32,005 nt of DNA from Candidatus Omnitrophota bacterium (GTDB lineage: Bacteria > Omnitrophota > Omnitrophia > JAHJGZ01): positions 1 to 32,005 of the forward strand of contig JAHJGZ010000103.1 of assembly GCA_018823795.1 (NCBI GenBank), given 5' to 3'. Position numbers and translations under genes: made by a program. Position 1 is the first letter of the stretch; every line of letters begins with the position of its first letter. Below, one piece after another: positions 26,030 to 32,005 of this stretch. The notes beneath the pieces were generated by a model. It was given only the letters and a program-made list of their open reading frames with translations. It made no database searches and was not told where the DNA came from.

Positions 26030-26907
26030 CTGCCGGCTTTAATCTTTTACTTTCTCAAGAAACAGGTGAAATCCTTTCCGATTTTAAGAAGCAGAACATC
26101 CCGGTTATGATTTTAAAGGGCCTTACCTTGGCAGAGTTTGTGTATCCTCATATCGGCAAACGGCCAATGGCGGATATTGATCTATTAGTGAAAAAAAAGG
26201 ATTCCCGGGTAGTGTGTGAACGGTTAGGTGCATTAGGGTATACATTAAAACCTGGTATCAGCGGACTCTCATATATTAAGGAGGGGCCTATTCCTGTTTG
26301 TGTGGATTTACGTACGGAGATTTCTTATTTAAAAGAGGAAGAGATCTGGAATACGGCCAGGTTGATTACCATTAATGAAGAAGCGGCTCACGTGTTATCG
26401 ATAGAACAAAATATCATCTATCTCTGTTACCATGTAGCGATTGGTCATGGCTATCCCCACCAACGGTGGTTGGAAGATATCCATAGATTTATAACCCATC
26501 ATAGGGGAGAAATCGATTGGCAGGAGGTCATTCGAAAGATACAGGCCTATGGGTTCGGTATTCCCTGTTACTGGGTACTGCGAAGGGTGAAGGAGGTTTT
26601 TCAGACTGTGCTTCCTGAGGAGGTTTTATCTTCTCTTAAACCGGCACATTCACTCAAGGCTTATATTTTCAAATTCATTTTTCAGAGTAAAACCCCCATT
26701 CCGTTTATTGATTATCTGTTAGAGATGTTATTTTATCCTCGACAGTATATTTTTTCTCGTGTGTTTCCTACAAAAGAATTTTTGCAGATACGTTATAATG
26801 TCAATTCACCCGTCGTGTATGTATACTATATCCTTCGTCCAATGTTCTTAGTTATTAACGGAATAAAAGGCTTATGCCGATTTATTTATAAAAAATGTTC
26901 ATATTAA
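26005..26907 (+). CDS. Nucleotidyltransferase family protein (NTP_transf_5-like)
   Basis: The frame is open from 25,882, but family sequence starts at ATG 26,005 (300 residues), overlapping YkgJ by 25 nt. VMILKGLTLAEFVYPHIGKRPMADIDLLV (starting at 34) holds KG at 38-39, R53 and the nucleotidyltransferase D57-I-D59. CVDLRTEIS and QNIIYLCYHVAIGHGYPHQRWLEDIHRFI follow in the usual order. Members of this family accompany B1/B2 and HprK-like genes in lasso-type clusters, where their role (possibly adenylylation of the peptide or a partner) is unproven. The C-terminal 90 residues are basic and hydrophobic. Confidence 0.85.
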   Translation: MLKETFWLTAGFNLLLSQETGEILSDFKKQNIPVMILKGLTLAEFVYPHIGKRPMADIDLLVKKKDSRVVCERLGALGYTLKPGISGLSYIKEGPIPVCVDLRTEISYLKEEEIWNTARLITINEEAAHVLSIEQNIIYLCYHVAIGHGYPHQRWLEDIHRFITHHRGEIDWQEVIRKIQAYGFGIPCYWVLRRVKEVFQTVLPEEVLSSLKPAHSLKAYIFKFIFQSKTPIPFIDYLLEMLFYPRQYIFSRVFPTKEFLQIRYNVNSPVVYVYYILRPMFLVINGIKGLCRFIYKKCSY

Positions 26908-26916
26908 TGGTATAAT
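26908..26916 (+). promoter_or_regulatory. Extended -10 promoter element before the second HprK-like kinase gene
   Basis: TGGTATAAT at 26,908-26,916 is a perfect extended -10 (TGnTATAAT). It starts just after the nucleotidyltransferase stop, about 55 nt before the kinase ATG. No good -35 hexamer lies 17 nt upstream, which extended -10 promoters do not need. It would let the second kinase be expressed apart from the long operon. Confidence 0.5.
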
Positions 26917-26971
26917 TGCCGATAATAAACCCAACAATCGTATATAGTTAGTATAATAAGGACAATAAATA

Positions 26972-27796
26972 ATGCCGAAAGACCTCAACATACAAATTGC
27001 TGATATCCCGATCAGTTTAGTTTTAGATGAGTCTTTTTTTAATGATGCAGCATCATTTTTTTCCCCGTACCTATCAGAAACCCCTGCCGAATATACCTTC
27101 AGCATTACAAAAGTACCGACGCTTCCCGAAGTGCAATCTCATGATGTAGAGATATCCATGCAGGATAGTACGCTGCATTGTGTATCTGAGGAATATAGTG
27201 GTCATATACATATGGAGACGAAAAAGGGGGAGATGCGTATTCGAGAGGCAGAAGGAGTGCGTGGATTAGTTAACTTTCTTAAAGAAATGTGTTCTATAAT
27301 AATTTTATTTAATGGTGGATTAGTACGCCGTGCTGCAGGAATTGTGAGAGACGAGAAGGCTTACTTATTTTTTGGCCCATCGTTGAGTGGGAAATCTACT
27401 ATTGCTCGATGTTCTCAAGACTATTCTATTTTGAGTGACGAACTTATAGCAATACGGCGCATAAATGATTCATTTAAAGCATATAGTATTCCTGTGTGGC
27501 AGGATAATGGCAAAGAAGGGGAATCTTCCCACGAAGATAAGAAAAATCTTGTTACCGGATTTCCCATTGTGGGGCTTTTTAAATTGGTAAAAGACAATAC
27601 AGTATCTATACAAAAATTTGAGAAGGGAGATGCTCTTGCCGCAGTTTTTACCTTACCGTTCTTTTTTACTACCCATCCGGGTAGGGATAAAATATTAGCA
27701 TGCTATTTTGATTTAGTTTCGGCAGTTCCGTGCTACGACCTGCATTTTTTACCCGATGATTCATTTTGGAAGTGTATAGACGAATGTATTAATTGA
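26972..27796 (+). CDS. Second HprK-like kinase, divergent paralogue
   Basis: The 274-residue protein keeps the architecture of the kinase at 23,215. P-loop GPSLSGKST lies at 135-143, YSILSDELIAIRR has D156/E157, and VPCYDLHFLPDDSFWK is near the end. The equivalent of the first kinase's LLVHACGIV is LVRRAAGIV, with Arg120 in place of His132, so its activity or partner may differ. The N-terminal 110 residues share little obvious identity with the first copy. It is preceded by its own extended -10 element and followed by a convergent ABC exporter. I infer a second phosphorylation step or a regulatory pseudokinase. Confidence 0.82.
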   Translation: MPKDLNIQIADIPISLVLDESFFNDAASFFSPYLSETPAEYTFSITKVPTLPEVQSHDVEISMQDSTLHCVSEEYSGHIHMETKKGEMRIREAEGVRGLVNFLKEMCSIIILFNGGLVRRAAGIVRDEKAYLFFGPSLSGKSTIARCSQDYSILSDELIAIRRINDSFKAYSIPVWQDNGKEGESSHEDKKNLVTGFPIVGLFKLVKDNTVSIQKFEKGDALAAVFTLPFFFTTHPGRDKILACYFDLVSAVPCYDLHFLPDDSFWKCIDECIN

Positions 27797-27847
27797 GCAT
27801 CACAACAACCACGCAGATATTTTTTCCCGCCACCAGTACATGGTAAT

Positions 27848-28654
27848 CTAATAGTGAGAAAGGCCACCCTGTTTGCGCACTTTTTTCAACGCATATGTAA
27901 ATGATGCAATGCTGAGAGGCAAGAAGACTACTGAGAGTAAAAGCAGAATTCCCCATTCAGTGGTAAGCTGACTGAGGGAATAGCCTTTGTATACTGCCAA
28001 TTCCATGCCACGTATAGCATGCGTAATGGGTAAACATTTTGCAATCCATTGTAAGAATAGGGGCATCACCGTTATCGGGAAGTAGACACCGCCAAGTAAT
28101 CCTTCAAAGGTATTGATAATCCATCCAATTGGATCCCCTTTTTTAAGGACAAGAATAAAACTTGCGGAAATAATGCCAAGACTACTAAAAGAAATGACTG
28201 TTAACACGAGAATTGTCAGTGTCGAAACAATATTTAGATCTGCAAAACGTATATGAAAGAAAAATATTCCTAAGAGGATATAAATAATAAGGTCAGCAGT
28301 CGCGATAATAAAATTCCACACACACATTCCTAAAAGAATGGTGAACATACGTGTTGGCGTTAAAAGAAGCGATTCTAATGTTCCCTGTAATTGTTCGGTA
28401 CGGATACGGGCAGAGAAGGAGCCAATTCCGACGCCAATATAGCTAAAGACGGCCATGCTTACCAGGACATATGAAAAATAATTTACTCCAAATTTTTCAA
28501 GATGATTTGTCATCGTGTGGCCGAATAATTTATCAATGAAAAAGTATATCAAGAGCGTGGTAACGACGGTGAAGATATTAAAGATGAAAGCTAATTTATA
28601 GCTTGTCTCGTGCAAAAAATCTTTTTTTAATAATGCAATTATTTTTCTAACCAT
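27848..28654 (-). CDS. ABC-2 type transporter permease
   Basis: The 268-residue membrane protein has about six hydrophobic segments, starting with LAFIFNIFTVVTTLLIYFFID and including FSYVLVSMAVFSYIGVGIGS, IIATADLIIYILLGIFFF and LTILVLTVISFSSLGIISA. ARIRTEQLQGTLESLLLTPTR between segments 2 and 3 is the cytoplasmic coupling helix typical of the ABC-2 family. It pairs with the ATPase upstream on the minus strand, overlapping it by 8 nt. It probably exports a peptide or lipid-linked glycan. No clear terminator hairpin is seen in the 51-nt convergent gap after it. Confidence 0.9.
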   Translation of the reverse strand: MVRKIIALLKKDFLHETSYKLAFIFNIFTVVTTLLIYFFIDKLFGHTMTNHLEKFGVNYFSYVLVSMAVFSYIGVGIGSFSARIRTEQLQGTLESLLLTPTRMFTILLGMCVWNFIIATADLIIYILLGIFFFHIRFADLNIVSTLTILVLTVISFSSLGIISASFILVLKKGDPIGWIINTFEGLLGGVYFPITVMPLFLQWIAKCLPITHAIRGMELAVYKGYSLSQLTTEWGILLLLSVVFLPLSIASFTYALKKVRKQGGLSHY

Positions 28655-29435
28655 TGTTTGTAACCTTTAAGTATATTTCAGCTAGCGAAGCATTGGGTAG
28701 TGTTGTTGCCAGTCTTAATTCGTTTAATGTCCCCAATCCATAAATTTTTCCGTGATGCAAAATCATAAATGTATCACATAGATCTTCAGCCTCTTTAATA
28801 TTATGTGTTGCAAAAACAACTGAGGCGCCCGTTTGGACTTCATTGCTGATAAAATTTTTTAATTCATAGGCCGAATTATAATCAAGACTTTTAGTTGGCT
28901 CATCCAAGAGAAGTAATTTCGGGTTATGCAGCAATGCTTTTATAAGAGCACATTTCCTTTTCATCCCGGTAGAATACGAATCAAAACGTTTGTTGAGATA
29001 ATCCGCTTTAAAAATGGTACACAGCTCTGCAATTCTTAGTTTTATTTCCTTTTTGTTTAACCCATACAAGCAGGAAAAGAATTCTAAATTTTGCATTCCA
29101 CTCAGTCGCCAGTAAAAGTTTCTTTCTTCGCTCGTGACGAGACCAATCAATGATTTTATCTTTTCATCGTCCCTGTCTAAGTGATACCCATTGACCATTA
29201 CCGTTCCCTTATCAGGGAGAATTAATGTGGCAATGATCTTTAGTAGGGTTGTTTTTCCAGCCCCGTTAGGGCCGAGGATGCCGAGGATTTTCCCTTTTTC
29301 AAGTGAAAAAGAAAGGCCGTCAAGTGCTTTAAACGAAATCCTTTTTTTGAAGTTAAGCCGCAATAAATCACTATACGAAAGGGAAGGGGTAAAGATTTTC
29401 GTTAGATTTTCTATTTTTAGAATGATGTTTTGCAT
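28647..29435 (-). CDS. ABC transporter ATPase
   Basis: From the ATG at 29,435 the protein is 262 residues, with Walker A GPNGAGKTT at 55-63. The signature is YSTGMKRK at about 154-161 (a variant of LSGGQ), followed by Walker B LLLLDEPT at about 174-181 and the switch histidine in ATHNIKEAE. These are the features of ABC-2 exporter ATPases. A TTG at 29,477 would extend the ORF, but a sigma70-type promoter overlaps that region, so transcripts should begin after it. No ribosome site precedes the ATG; the leader would be only about 25 nt long. It forms an operon with the permease. Confidence 0.9.
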   Translation of the reverse strand: MQNIILKIENLTKIFTPSLSYSDLLRLNFKKRISFKALDGLSFSLEKGKILGILGPNGAGKTTLLKIIATLILPDKGTVMVNGYHLDRDDEKIKSLIGLVTSEERNFYWRLSGMQNLEFFSCLYGLNKKEIKLRIAELCTIFKADYLNKRFDSYSTGMKRKCALIKALLHNPKLLLLDEPTKSLDYNSAYELKNFISNEVQTGASVVFATHNIKEAEDLCDTFMILHHGKIYGLGTLNELRLATTLPNASLAEIYLKVTNNG

Positions 29436-29467
29436 TGTATAGTTTGCTATGGCGTTATTGTATATAG

Positions 29468-29496
29468 AGAATATCAAATAAGCATTAAACGGTCAA
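29468..29496 (-). promoter_or_regulatory. Sigma70-type promoter for the ABC exporter operon
   Basis: On the minus strand TTGACC (29,491-29,496) is separated by exactly 17 nt from TATTCT (29,468-29,473), which has TGA just before it to form an extended -10. The start of transcription would fall near 29,461, about 25 nt before the ATPase ATG at 29,435. Confidence 0.6.
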
Positions 29497-29641
29497 GACG
29501 AACAATAGGGCTATGGTGTAGGTCCCGCTTCGATAATGGTGATTGACGCATATGCATTATCTTGCTTTATGAATAGTGAAGAGTTACAATATTTTTAAAA
29601 TCGGTAATTTCATACCCCATGAAGAAGGCTCAGAACTAAAA

Positions 29642-30176
29642 ATGAAAATATGTTTTATTATTCCTCTTCAGACTGAGTCGGTGGGAGGCCGTTTCTTATC
29701 ATCATTTTTACGTGTACATGGTCATCAAACGCGTTTATTATTTGCCCCGAACCTTATCTCCACAAAAAAATATACGCTATGCGCGTAATATAAAATTCCA
29801 ATGTTCCAAAAAATTACTGCATATGCTTCTTGAATTAATACGGGGCTATGACATTGCCGGTTTTTCTGTTTTGACACAATTTTATGAACCTCTGGCAGAT
29901 ATAGCAGCTTTCATACGGGAGAGGTTACATAAACTCATCGTTTGGGCAACCACGTCTCCCGAATCCTGTCTTACCCATGCAGATATTGTCTGTATTGGAG
30001 ATGGCGAGGAAACATTATTAAATAGTATAAAAACAATACAGAGTAACGGCACATTAGAAAAAATAGCCGGACTTATGTTCCAAAAGAACGGACAAACGAT
30101 ACAAACGTCGCTTCGACATTTCGAACGTGATTTGGACCGTTATCCGGTACCTGATTTTTCATTCAAAGAGCATTAA
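29642..30176 (+). pseudogene. B12-binding-domain remnant of a B12/radical SAM protein, frameshifted and truncated
   Basis: One frame from ATG 29,642 reads KICFIIPLQTESVGGRFLSSF and on to HGHQTRLLFAP, the start of a cobalamin-binding domain. It stops at 29,786-29,788. The sequence then continues in the next frame with NIRYARNIKFQC, LIRGYDIAGFSVLTQFYEPLADIAAF, ADIVCIGDGEETLL, and DLDRYPVPDFSF to 30,176. The join fits one extra A in the 7-A run at about 29,764-29,770. The expected PHA/GGTHPT part before ADIVCIGDGEE is shortened, and no radical SAM domain follows. A decayed copy is the simplest reading; a slippage-translated short protein is less likely. A weak TTGACG lies at 29,543. Confidence 0.65.
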
Positions 30177-30318
30177 TTGTGTACATGCGGTAGCGGGAGA
30201 AGAAAAAGCGGTTGCGTTAACACCCCACAATTATCGTACCTGGGTGAAGAAATATCCAGACCTGAATGGCACTATTTTATATGCGAGAGATAAGATGCAA
30301 TATCGGTCTGTGTTTTGT

Positions 30319-31641
30319 TTACCGGACGGTAAACATACCCACTTCTTTATTGCGGCCGATGATGGGCCGTATGCCTAGGACGCTAAAAAATAAATCCTTG
30401 CTCGAAATTTTTTGAGTGCTCGTACGCACTTCATGAAAGTGCCGGCAGAAAAGGATGTGTGCTGCAAGACGTGCCAATCCGGATATCAAGAAGACAGTGT
30501 AAAAACGGCTTCCCAAAAGAGGGGTGATATATTTTAGGAGAAAAGCACCTGTGTTTGCCCCGAGAAAAATTGCGATACCGTTTATCAGAGCAAAGTAGCT
30601 CAGACAGCGGATCCGCTTTTCAGGCGTTACCGCATCGAAGATGTAGTTAACGCTGCAAAGGTTAAAACCTGCCCAGACAAAACCAGCTAGCAACTCAATG
30701 CCGATAAGAAACGGAAAATAGCGGGTGAGTATCCAGAGTATCGGTATAAACGGTATACAGATGCTCGTTGTTTTTAATACTTTTGCATTTCCGATCAGGT
30801 CTGCGTGTCGTCCCCATACTGGCATTGACAGAATCAGTGCGAACAATGAAGTGAGATGAATCGCCATGTATTGAAGGTAGTTAAACGAAAGAATCTTGAG
30901 CATGTACACGCTGAAATACGGTGAAGCGATCTGTGTTGCAAATGTGATAGAAGTAACGTAGGCAACAAACTTGACGAAGTTACTTTCATTAAAGCGTCGT
31001 ATGAATTGCATAAAGGTAAAGTCTGAATCCTCTGTATGTGCAAGGGGGATGTCTTCCATCTGTGCCATTAAATATGCCGAGATAAAACGCGCGCATGCGG
31101 TGAAGAGGAAAAGCAGGAAAAAACCGGTATGGATACTTGTTTGTCGCATCAGATAGAGTACTATGCCGCCGCATATTAAACTGATGAGTCCGGCAATGCT
31201 GGTGATGCGTGAACGCCAGCCGAAGTAATTTCCGCGTTCATCGGGGAGAAGGTAATCACTTACTAAGCTGCCCCATACCGTTGCGATGAGGCTTCCTACA
31301 ATACGGAACAGTGCAATAGCGAAAATAAAGAGCCATATACCTGAAGGGCGGGTGAAAAACGCAAGAAGGGCAATACCTACCAACATGACGGCCTGGCACA
31401 GGGTGCTGTAGACTAAGAAGCGAAGCCGGCTTCCGATGAGTTTTGTCATGGTAACTGCAAGAAGCTGCGCAAACGACGACAGCAGATGTGGAACCGCTAC
31501 GAGAAGGCCGATTTGCAGTGACGAAGCGCCGAGCATAAGCCCCATAGGGATCACGTAATAATCAGTGATAGTAATCATGATTACTGCAGCGATTCCTTCT
31601 TTCCATGATGCCTCAAGGCTTCGATTGTAGCGGTGTGCCAT
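30319..31641 (-). CDS. Major facilitator superfamily transporter
   Basis: The 440-residue protein has around 12 hydrophobic segments. An N-terminal half starts with EGIAAVIMITITDYYVIPMGLMLGAS. A charged middle loop (MAQMEDIPLAHTEDSDFTFMQFIRRFNESNF) precedes a second set of helices. SLVSDYLLPDERGNYFGWRSRI has the loop 2-type RG and the D/E residues expected in MFS proteins. The substrate cannot be predicted. GAGG lies about 7 nt before the ATG on the minus strand. The last 30 or so residues overlap, on the other strand, a short unconvincing plus-strand ORF. It appears monocistronic and unrelated to the peptide cluster. Confidence 0.88.
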   Translation of the reverse strand: MAHRYNRSLEASWKEGIAAVIMITITDYYVIPMGLMLGASSLQIGLLVAVPHLLSSFAQLLAVTMTKLIGSRLRFLVYSTLCQAVMLVGIALLAFFTRPSGIWLFIFAIALFRIVGSLIATVWGSLVSDYLLPDERGNYFGWRSRITSIAGLISLICGGIVLYLMRQTSIHTGFFLLFLFTACARFISAYLMAQMEDIPLAHTEDSDFTFMQFIRRFNESNFVKFVAYVTSITFATQIASPYFSVYMLKILSFNYLQYMAIHLTSLFALILSMPVWGRHADLIGNAKVLKTTSICIPFIPILWILTRYFPFLIGIELLAGFVWAGFNLCSVNYIFDAVTPEKRIRCLSYFALINGIAIFLGANTGAFLLKYITPLLGSRFYTVFLISGLARLAAHILFCRHFHEVRTSTQKISSKDLFFSVLGIRPIIGRNKEVGMFTVR

Positions 31642-31680
31642 ACTGGATCCTCGTTAAACAATGCTGTGCTATTCCTATTT

Positions 31681-31686
31681 GTTATA
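31681..31686 (-). promoter_or_regulatory. Possible extended -10 element for the MFS gene
   Basis: On the minus strand TATAAC at 31,681-31,686 is preceded by TGT, making a TGnTATAAC extended -10. Transcription would start about 33 nt before the MFS ATG at 31,641. No convincing -35 is visible, so this is tentative. Confidence 0.35.
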
Positions 31687-31871
31687 ACAGACGGACATAT
31701 ATAATACATAAACTTTTCGAAAAAGCGAGGAGAAAAGTACATCAGAAAAACAGTCGTAGAGAGTTGTTTACCTATTCTTGATATACCCTACCAATGTACG
31801 TGGGGAATTTTACTGGCACACTACATTTTACACAATCGTTAACCCTTCAACAAGATTAGGGTAAAACATAC

Positions 31872-31900
31872 TTTACATAACTTTCAAAATCTGCTATAGT
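31872..31900 (+). promoter_or_regulatory. Sigma70-type promoter for the tRNA gene
   Basis: TTTACA (31,872-31,877) is 17 nt before TATAGT (31,895-31,900), and TGC in front of the -10 makes it extended. The tRNA 5' end is 22 nt after the -10, giving a short leader. Confidence 0.7.
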
Positions 31901-31921
31901 TACGCCTACAATTAAAAACAC

Positions 31922-31998
31922 GGGCCCTTAGCTCAGTCGGTTAGAGCTACGGACTCATAATCCGTTGGTCGTAGGTTCGAGTCCTACAGGGCCCACCA
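31922..31998 (+). tRNA. tRNA with CAU anticodon, probably tRNA-Ile2 (lysidine-modified)
   Basis: A full cloverleaf of 77 nt with encoded CCA can be folded. The acceptor is GGGCCCT with AGGGCCC, the D stem GCTC/GAGC, the anticodon stem ACGGA/TCCGT around loop CTCATAA, and the T stem GTAGG/CCTAC. The anticodon CAT could mean Met or Ile2. The C4-G69 and C5-G68 pairs, the TTAGCTCAGT start and the TGGTC variable region resemble known bacterial tRNA-Ile2 genes, which TilS converts to read AUA. Elongator Met is the alternative. The fold itself is near certain. Confidence 0.95.
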
Positions 31999-32005
31999 AT
32001 TATAA

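Noticed and set aside
27797-27847. Bidirectional terminator in the convergent gap
   Set aside because: No strong hairpin with a T-run on either side could be found by eye.
30127-30378. 83-residue plus-strand ORF following the B12 remnant
   Set aside because: No family features or ribosome site; it starts inside the pseudogene and ends antisense to the MFS 3' end.

Overview
The window is a 32 kb piece of an AT-rich bacterial chromosome. Almost all of it (1-27,800) is one dense, co-directional run of plus-strand genes joined by very short gaps or ATGA/TTGA-type overlaps. A small minus-strand block and a tRNA gene follow. The gene families suggest an uncultivated Gram-negative-like lineage: a GT9 heptosyltransferase-like enzyme, WbqC, a FemAB-like protein, an S23/IVP-type four-helix-bundle gene, and a PqqD/HprK-like/radical-SAM peptide cluster. 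Omnitrophota or a similar candidate phylum would fit, but no marker gene here settles it.

Region 1 (1-21,000) is a surface glycan or glycolipid assembly locus. I count about eleven glycosyltransferase modules (GT2, GT4, CgeB-like, GT9) interleaved with eight SAM-dependent methyltransferase modules. Two methyltransferases are fused to other enzymes: one to a GT2-like domain (about 1234-2859) and one to a FemAB-like aminoacyltransferase domain (15,799-17,673). A membrane-anchored SGNH/AlgX-type protein with DTH-before-GDS order (6013-7029), a WbqC protein and a PIG-L deacetylase complete the set. No Wzx, Wzy, Wza or sugar-nucleotide synthesis genes are visible, so polymerisation and export must be encoded elsewhere.

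Region 2 (20,974-21,434) is an insertion-like unit: an S23/IVP-type four-helix-bundle gene flanked by arrays of 7-bp units in opposite orientation. A DegT/DnrJ/EryC1 aminotransferase (21,441-22,496) follows.

Region 3 (22,493-29,496) looks like a RiPP (ribosomally made, modified peptide) locus, and is the most interesting part. In order it holds a lasso-B2-type transglutaminase-fold protease, a PqqD/RRE protein, an HprK-like kinase, a radical SAM/SPASM enzyme, and an unlisted 44-residue Cys-containing small ORF. That small ORF has a near-ideal Shine-Dalgarno sequence and a YxxPxM leader motif. Next come a YkgJ-type Cys-cluster protein, an NTP_transf_5-type nucleotidyltransferase and a second, divergent HprK-like kinase. 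A convergent two-gene ABC exporter has its own sigma70-type promoter. The asparagine-synthetase-like lasso cyclase is absent. I infer that the radical SAM enzyme modifies the peptide, the PqqD protein holds the leader, the B2-type protease removes it, the kinases may phosphorylate it, and the ABC pair may export it.

Region 4 (29,600-32,005) contains a frameshifted, truncated B12-binding-domain remnant, an MFS transporter on the minus strand, and a tRNA with a CAU anticodon, probably the lysidine-type tRNA-Ile2, behind a strong promoter.
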